DNA of 6,382 bases, taken from assembly GCA_018660965.1 (NCBI GenBank), contig JABJJH010000617.1:1-6382 (forward strand), written 5' to 3'. Source of the DNA: Rhodospirillaceae bacterium (GTDB taxonomy: Bacteria; Pseudomonadota; Alphaproteobacteria; UBA8366; GCA-2717185). Under the pieces are notes generated by a model that saw only the letters and a list, made by a program, of their open reading frames with translations, did no database searches and had not been told where the DNA came from. The translations under genes and the position numbers were made by a program. This document shows positions 1-6,382 of this stretch, one piece after another; the stretch's first letter is position 1, and each line of letters starts with the position of its first letter.

Positions 1-65
1 GCAAGACTAATTTTCCATAAATTAATAAGCAATTGTTTTTATTGTATTTTTTTCTGGCAAAAAGC

Positions 66-94
66 TTGACGCCGCGCCGCCTTTTGCTTAAAAA
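66..94 (+). promoter_or_regulatory. Candidate sigma-70-type promoter for carAB
   Basis: TTGACG (66-71) and TAAAAA (89-94) are separated by exactly 17 bp and resemble a -35/-10 pair. The DNA upstream (about 11-65) is very rich in A and T, as in an UP element, in contrast to the GC-rich surroundings. Transcription would start near 101 and give a leader of about 113 nt before carA. The -10 match is only moderate. A competing -10-like hexamer, TATGAT (172-177), lies closer to the gene but has no good -35 in front of it. The assignment is inferred from sequence alone. Confidence 0.4.
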
Positions 95-99
95 GCGGC
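76..99. promoter_or_regulatory. Inverted repeat overlapping the candidate carA promoter
   Basis: Arms at 76-85 (GCCGCCTTTT) and 90-99 (AAAAAGCGGC) pair at 9 of 10 positions around a 4-nt centre. The dyad covers the spacer and -10 hexamer of the candidate promoter, so it could be an operator. No T-run follows on either strand, so it does not look like an intrinsic terminator. No binding protein can be named. Confidence 0.35.
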
Positions 100-112
100 C
101 AATTTGCGTGCC

Positions 113-130
113 GGGGAGAAAATTTTCCCC
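113..130 (+). promoter_or_regulatory. Near-perfect 18-bp palindrome in the carA leader
   Basis: GGGGAGAAAATTTTCCCC is palindromic apart from the extra G at 118. As RNA it can fold into a seven-pair stem (113-119 with 124-130, one G-U pair) and a 4-nt loop. No U-tract follows, so it is not a classical terminator. It could be a protein-binding dyad or a leader hairpin. Confidence 0.4.
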
Positions 131-157
131 TGTCAGCCGCGAGCCGCCGCGCAATCC

Positions 158-185
158 GCGTCGATCCGCGTTATGATATCGACGC
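158..185 (+). promoter_or_regulatory. Perfect 8-bp inverted repeat just upstream of carA
   Basis: GCGTCGAT (158-165) and ATCGACGC (178-185) are exact reverse complements separated by 12 nt. The spacer contains most of a TATGAT hexamer (172-177) and the ATG of a 14-codon open frame (173-175). In RNA this is a stem with that ATG in the loop. In DNA it is an operator-like dyad over a possible -10. Either reading would place control close to carA translation or transcription. Confidence 0.4.
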
Positions 186-217
186 CGCGCCGTTACACCA
201 AGGCGACCACTACATGA
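173..217 (+). CDS. Possible 14-codon leader ORF overlapping the carA start
   Basis: An ATG at 173 opens a 14-codon frame (MISTPRRYTKATTT) that ends at the TGA of 215-217. That stop overlaps the carA start (214-216) in the ATGA arrangement often seen in translationally coupled genes. The peptide has two adjacent arginine codons. No Shine-Dalgarno sequence precedes it, and its ATG lies in the loop of the 158-185 inverted repeat. It is transcribed only if the promoter is upstream, for example at 66-94. A frame this short can easily arise by chance, so this is a hypothesis and not an established gene. Confidence 0.2.
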   Translation: MISTPRRYTKATTT

Positions 218-1406
218 CCGACAAATCCTCGAATGCCACCGTCGCGCCCAAGGGCAAAACGGCGGTGTTGCTTCTTGCCGACGGAACCGCGTTCTGGGGC
301 GTCGGCGTCGGGGCCACGGGTCATTCAATCGGCGAGGTTTGCTTCAACACCTCGATCACGGGCTATCAGGAAATACTGACCGACCCGTCCTATGCGGGTC
401 AGATCATCTCCTTCACCTTTCCCCATATTGGTAATGTCGGCGCCAACGACGAGGATATAGAGGCGGCGACCCCCGCCGCGCGCGGCCTGGTGTTGCGCGC
501 GGACATCACGGAGACGTCGAACTTCCGCGCAACCCAGCACTTGAACGCCTGGCTGGCCGCGCACGGACTGGTGGGGATATCGGGAATCGACACACGCCAA
601 TTGACCCGGCGCATTCGCGACCTGGGCGCGCCACACGGCGTCGTCGCGCACGCGCCCGACGGCGTCTTCGACATCGCCGCCCTGACGGCGGAAGCAGCAG
701 GCTGGCCCGGTCTCGTCGGGTTGGACCTCGCGAAAGACGTCAGTTGCACGCAAAGTTATGAATGGAACGAAACCGCATGGGCGCTGGGCCAGGGGCATGG
801 CGCGCTGGATCCGGCCGACGCCAGATTTCATGTCGTCGCGGTCGATTTCGGCGCCAAGCGCAATATTCTGCGGTGTCTCGCGAATTTGGGATGCCGGGTG
901 ACGGTCGTCCCCGCTTCCGCAACCGCCCAGGACGTGTTGCGCCACGAACCGGACGGCGTGTTTCTGTCGAACGGGCCCGGCGACCCGGCGGCGACCGGCG
1001 TGTACGCGGCGCCGATGATTCGCGGCGTCCTTGAATCGGGCAAACCTTTGTTCGGTATTTGCCTGGGCCATCAGATGCTGGCGCTGGCGCTGGGCGCGAC
1101 GACCGAAAAGATGCATCACGGGCACCGTGGCGCGAATCATCCGGTGAAGGATTTGAAGACGGGAATCGTCGAAATCACCAGCCAGAATCATGGCTTCGTC
1201 GTGCAACCGGACTCGCTGCCCGATAATGTCGAAATCACGCACGTGTCATTGTTCGACAACACCCTGGAAGGCATCGCCATGACGGACGCGCCGGTGTTCA
1301 GCGTACAACACCATCCGGAAGCGTCGCCTGGCCCCCGGGACAGCCACTACCTGTTCGACCGCTTCGTCGCGCTGATGGAAACCGAAAACGCCGGAAAGAG
1401 CGCCTG

Positions 1407-1407
<1 letters not shown>
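214..1407 (+). CDS. carA: Carbamoyl-phosphate synthase small (glutaminase) subunit
   Basis: This subunit hydrolyses glutamine and passes ammonia through an internal tunnel to CarB, in the cytoplasm, for arginine and pyrimidine synthesis. The 397-aa protein is about 15 residues longer than the E. coli one, with the excess at the N terminus. Residues 18 to about 160 form the CarA-specific N-terminal domain (FNTSITGYQEILTDPSYAGQ). About 205-390 are the class I glutamine amidotransferase domain, with FLSNGPGDP, GICLGHQML and the HHPEAS box. Cys283, His367 and Glu369 form the triad, each 14 positions beyond E. coli C269, H353 and E355. The start at 214 has only a weak AAGG (200-203) in front, but no better in-frame start is visible. 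The stop overlaps the carB start by one base, which points to one operon and translational coupling. Confidence 0.98.
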
Positions 1408-4658
<3,251 letters not shown>

Positions 4659-4674
4659 CGCACCGACCTATCGA

Positions 4675-4696
4675 AGGTTGGAACCTGTGCTAAAAT
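4675..4696 (+). promoter_or_regulatory. Candidate extended -10 promoter for greA with an adjacent dyad
   Basis: TGCTAAAAT (4688-4696) is an extended -10 element (TGn followed by TAAAAT). Extended -10 promoters do not need a good -35, and none is obvious here. Just upstream is a dyad, AGGTT (4675-4679) and AACCT (4682-4686) around GG, which would sit between the -35 and -10 regions, where a repressor could act. Transcription would start near 4703, giving a greA leader of about 108 nt. Confidence 0.4.
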
Positions 4697-4705
4697 GAAC
4701 TGGCC

Positions 4706-4731
4706 CGAAAGGTCAAAGCGAAAGGTCAAAG
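4706..4731 (+). repeat. Perfect 13-bp tandem duplication in the greA leader
   Basis: CGAAAGGTCAAAG occurs twice, head to tail with no gap, at 4706-4718 and 4719-4731. The first copy begins about where transcription from the candidate extended -10 would start, so the repeat would lie at the 5' end of the greA mRNA. No third copy is visible on either side. The exact identity suggests a recent slippage event or selection on the pair of sites. Confidence 0.9.
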
Positions 4732-4810
4732 AACGTGGAATGAATTGACTTCCCCGCTCTGTTTCTGCATCGCCCATTGTTAAATGTAACTCCGTAACGG
4801 AAAAACGATA

Positions 4811-5284
4811 ATGCAAAAAGTTCCAATGACGGCAGGTGGCTACGCTGATCTGCAAACCGAATTGAAACAACTAAAAACTATTGACCGACACGCCGTCATC
4901 AAGGCGATCGCCGAAGCGCGCGAACATGGCGATCTGTCGGAAAATGCTGAATATCACGCGGCGCGGGATAAGCAGAGCTTCATCGAAGGCCGCATCCTGG
5001 AGCTTGAGGACAAAATCAGTCGGGCCGAAGTCATCGATTTCAAGCGATTCGACGGCGAGCGGATTCAGTTTGGCGCGACGGTGACGATCGCCGATGAGGA
5101 CACCGACGAGGAGACCACCTATCAAATCGTTGGCGAACACGAAGCCGACGTATCCGCCGGACGCTTATCGCTCACCTCGCCAATTGCGCGGGCGCTGATC
5201 GGTAAATCGGTCGGCGATTCGGTGGAAGTCGTCACCCCACGCGGGCAAAAGGATTACGAAGTCGTCCAGGTCCAGTTCGTTTAA
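4811..5284 (+). CDS. greA: Transcription elongation factor GreA
   Basis: GreA enters the secondary channel of RNA polymerase and stimulates cleavage of the 3' end of backtracked RNA, rescuing stalled complexes. The 157-aa length is standard (E. coli 158). Residues 1 to about 75 form the N-terminal coiled coil. Its tip reads EHGDLSENAEYHAAR and carries the catalytic acidic residues Asp41 and Glu44 at their usual positions. About 80-157 are the FKBP-like C-terminal domain, with FGATVTI, YQIVGEHEAD and SPIARALIGK. The MQKVPMT start matches known GreA N termini, and GGAAA (4799-4803) serves as a ribosome-binding site. It follows carB in the same direction after 152 bp and may be read both from its own promoter and from carAB. 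Confidence 0.97.
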   Translation: MQKVPMTAGGYADLQTELKQLKTIDRHAVIKAIAEAREHGDLSENAEYHAARDKQSFIEGRILELEDKISRAEVIDFKRFDGERIQFGATVTIADEDTDEETTYQIVGEHEADVSAGRLSLTSPIARALIGKSVGDSVEVVTPRGQKDYEVVQVQFV

Positions 5285-5290
5285 CACCGT

Positions 5291-5336
5291 GGCGAAGCGC
5301 GTCGCTTCTAACATCACGGCGAAGCGGAACGCTTCG
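5291..5336. repeat. Two tandem GAAGCG/CGCTTC hairpins between greA and lrp
   Basis: GGCGAAGCG begins at 5291 and again at 5318, a 27-bp period. Each copy is followed by a 3-nt loop and CGCTTC: stems 5294-5299/5303-5308 (loop CGT) and 5320-5326/5330-5336 (loop GAA). The stems are conserved while the loops differ, as in REP-like palindromic repeats. The hairpins lie between convergent genes and may act as a bidirectional 3'-end structure. Neither is followed by a real T-run on either strand, so calling them intrinsic terminators would be overstated. Confidence 0.7.
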
Positions 5337-5351
5337 TTCAAAGTCAGACCC

Positions 5352-5381
5352 GGTAACGCCGAGCCAGGTAAAGCCGAGCCT
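5352..5381. repeat. 15-bp tandem repeat next to the lrp 3' end
   Basis: GGTAACGCCGAGCCA (5352-5366) is followed directly by GGTAAAGCCGAGCCT (5367-5381), identical at 13 of 15 positions. It lies six bases from the lrp stop and just beyond the two hairpins. No function is apparent, and a slippage duplication in non-coding DNA is the simplest explanation. Confidence 0.85.
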
Positions 5382-5387
5382 GAACGG

Positions 5388-5873
5388 TCAGCCGTCTTCG
5401 TCGGCCTCGATAGGCGCGCCCGACACCTGTTTGGACCGGCGGATCGCCAAGGCCGATTTGACATGGCTGACATTGGGTGCGGACGTCAATTCCAGGGTCA
5501 GAAACCGGTTGTAGGCGTCCCAATCGCGAGCAACGACCTTCAACAGAAAATCGGCTTCTCCCGCCAGCATGTGGCATTCCCGCACCAGCGGCCAATCGCG
5601 CACCAACGTCTCGAATGCGACGAGATCGGCTTCGGCCTGGCTGGCCAATCCGACCTGGGCGAACACGGTGACGCCAAACCCGAGCATCTCCGGATTCAAA
5701 TCGGCGTGATACCCGTTGATGTACCCGGCTTCTTCCAGCGCCCTAACCCGTCGAAGACACGGCGGCGCGGAAATGCCCGCCCGCGCGGCGAGTTCGACAT
5801 TGGTCATGCGCCCGCTTTCCTGAAGGTCACGCAAAATTTGCCGGTCGATTTTGTCGAGTTTGATTCGGGGCAT
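5388..5873 (-). CDS. Lrp/AsnC-family transcriptional regulator
   Basis: This is a small DNA-binding protein of the feast/famine (leucine-responsive) family. Members typically form dimers and higher oligomers, bind amino acids or related metabolites, and regulate themselves and neighbouring genes. In the 161-aa product, residues 4 to about 60 are the winged helix-turn-helix (LDKIDRQILRDLQESGRMTN, then recognition helix ISAPPCLRRVRALEEAGYI at 34-52). About 66-148 are the RAM effector-binding domain, including the GEAD loop (105-108). The start at 5873 is the first after an in-frame stop at 5889-5891. No Shine-Dalgarno precedes it, so initiation may be weak or leaderless. It converges on greA and diverges from the ELM1-family gene. 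The effector and regulon cannot be read from the sequence, and the specific symbol lrp is not certain. Confidence 0.93.
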   Translation of the reverse strand: MPRIKLDKIDRQILRDLQESGRMTNVELAARAGISAPPCLRRVRALEEAGYINGYHADLNPEMLGFGVTVFAQVGLASQAEADLVAFETLVRDWPLVRECHMLAGEADFLLKVVARDWDAYNRFLTLELTSAPNVSHVKSALAIRRSKQVSGAPIEADEDG

Positions 5874-5913
5874 GGCGAAGGCGGTGTTTCAAATTGGGTT
5901 TCTTGGTGAATGG

Positions 5914-5926
5914 GTAATAATATTAC
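5914..5926. promoter_or_regulatory. Palindromic operator candidate between lrp and the ELM1-family gene
   Basis: GTAATAATATTAC is a perfect 13-bp palindrome around a single central A, in a short AT-rich patch between two divergent genes. Lrp-family sites are typically palindromic with AT-rich centres, and these regulators commonly bind their own promoters. The palindrome also contains -10-like hexamers for both directions, such as TAATAT on either strand, so a bound protein could shut both promoters. Binding by the adjacent regulator is inferred. Confidence 0.45.
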
Positions 5927-5968
5927 AATGCTCGCGACCTCCTGCAAACACCCAAGTAGAGGACGGCG

Positions 5969-6382
5969 ATGACAAGCCCATCTGATCGGGTCGAACCACA
6001 GGTATGGGTGGTCACGGACGGCAAGGTCGGAATCGTCAACCAGGCGGTCGGTCTGGCGGAAGCGACCGGGTTTGCGTTCATCGAGAAAGTTATCGCGTTG
6101 CGCGCGCCATGGCGTTGGCTGCCCGCCAGTCTTTGGCCTCCGGGACTGCTCGGAATCAGCGCCGACGGTGACCAATTGACGCCGCCCTGGCCCGACATGG
6201 TTATATCCTGCGGTCGTCAATCGATTGGTCCGGCGCGGGCGATCAAAGCGAAATCCGGCGCCTTTCATGTTCATATTCAACACCCGCGCATGCCGGTTTT
6301 GTCGTTTGACCTGCTGGTTGTCCCCGAACATGACCGCCTGAACGGTGACAATGTCGTGGCGACGCGCGGCGCCATTCATCGC
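5969..6382 (+). CDS. ELM1-family (DUF1022) protein, N-terminal part
   Basis: The frame opens with ATG at 5969, preceded by AGAGGA (5958-5963) at 5-nt spacing, and continues open for 138 codons to the window edge, so the 3' part is missing. It resembles the family named after plant ELM1 (mitochondrial fission; Pfam PF06258 as I recall). Conserved pieces are WVVTDGKVGIVNQAVGLAEA (13-32), PWPDMVISCGRQS (73-85), HIQHPR (102-107) and FDLLVVPEHDRLNG..NVVATRGAIH (113-137). Plant ELM1 helps recruit a dynamin-related protein to mitochondria, while the bacterial role is unknown, so the name should not be read as a function. No signal peptide or transmembrane segment is visible in this part. It diverges from the Lrp-type gene and may be under its control. 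Confidence 0.85.
   Translation, partial: MTSPSDRVEPQVWVVTDGKVGIVNQAVGLAEATGFAFIEKVIALRAPWRWLPASLWPPGLLGISADGDQLTPPWPDMVISCGRQSIGPARAIKAKSGAFHVHIQHPRMPVLSFDLLVVPEHDRLNGDNVVATRGAIHR

Noticed and set aside
33..54. T-rich stretch as the terminator of an upstream gene
   Set aside because: It includes a run of T, but no GC-rich hairpin immediately precedes it, and the upstream gene lies outside the window. It is better explained as AT-rich promoter-upstream DNA.
325..1242. 305-codon open frame on the minus strand opposite carA
   Set aside because: It lies wholly within carA, whose family motifs and catalytic residues are intact. Its translation is rich in Arg, Gln and His with no recognisable domain, as expected of a GC-rich antisense shadow.
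4745..4773. TTGACT as a -35 for greA
   Set aside because: The hexamer is a good -35, but at 17-18 bp spacing the -10 position reads CATCGC or ATCGCC, which is not promoter-like. The extended -10 at 4688-4696 is the better candidate.
5289..5909. 206-codon plus-strand open frame running from the greA 3' side across lrp
   Set aside because: It runs antisense to a convincing Lrp/AsnC protein, begins inside the hairpin repeats, and its translation of the 15-bp repeat is low-complexity. No ribosome-binding site is evident.
5804..6379. 191-codon minus-strand open frame opposite the ELM1-family gene
   Set aside because: The plus strand carries clear ELM1-family motifs with a good ribosome-binding site, while the minus-strand product has no recognisable features.

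Overview
The window looks like ordinary chromosomal DNA from an alphaproteobacterium, plausibly a Rhodospirillales-like organism. This is inferred from the roughly 60% GC coding sequence, the carA-carB-greA-lrp order as I recall it from that group, and the presence of a bacterial ELM1-family protein; the order cannot be settled from one window. All five protein-coding genes are recognisable and intact, except the last, which runs off the right edge. I see no mobile element, CRISPR array, rRNA, tRNA or toxin-antitoxin signature.

Layout. Positions 1-213 are an AT-rich to GC-rich leader ahead of carA. It holds a candidate promoter, three dyads and a 14-codon open frame whose stop overlaps the carA start. 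carA (214-1407) and carB (1407-4658) encode the small glutaminase and large synthetase subunits of carbamoyl-phosphate synthetase and share one base. A 152-bp gap (4659-4810) with an extended -10 element, a small dyad and a perfect 13-bp tandem duplication precedes greA (4811-5284). A 103-bp gap between the convergent greA and lrp genes holds two GAAGCG/CGCTTC hairpins and a 15-bp tandem repeat. An Lrp/AsnC regulator lies on the minus strand (5388-5873). A 95-bp divergent intergenic region with a 13-bp palindrome separates it from an ELM1-family gene (5969 to the edge, plus strand).

How the genes relate. CarA releases ammonia from glutamine, and CarB uses it with bicarbonate and two ATP to make carbamoyl phosphate for arginine and pyrimidine synthesis. 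The residues I could place against E. coli CarA and CarB, both catalytic and allosteric, are all conserved, so feedback control by UMP, IMP and ornithine is probably kept. GreA rescues backtracked RNA polymerase and may be partly co-transcribed with carAB. The Lrp-type regulator is a candidate autoregulator that may also control the divergent ELM1-family gene through the palindrome.

I do not see a convincing new biological system. The most interesting material is the non-coding DNA: the structured carA leader with its short ORF, and the cluster of short tandem duplications and hairpins on both sides of greA.
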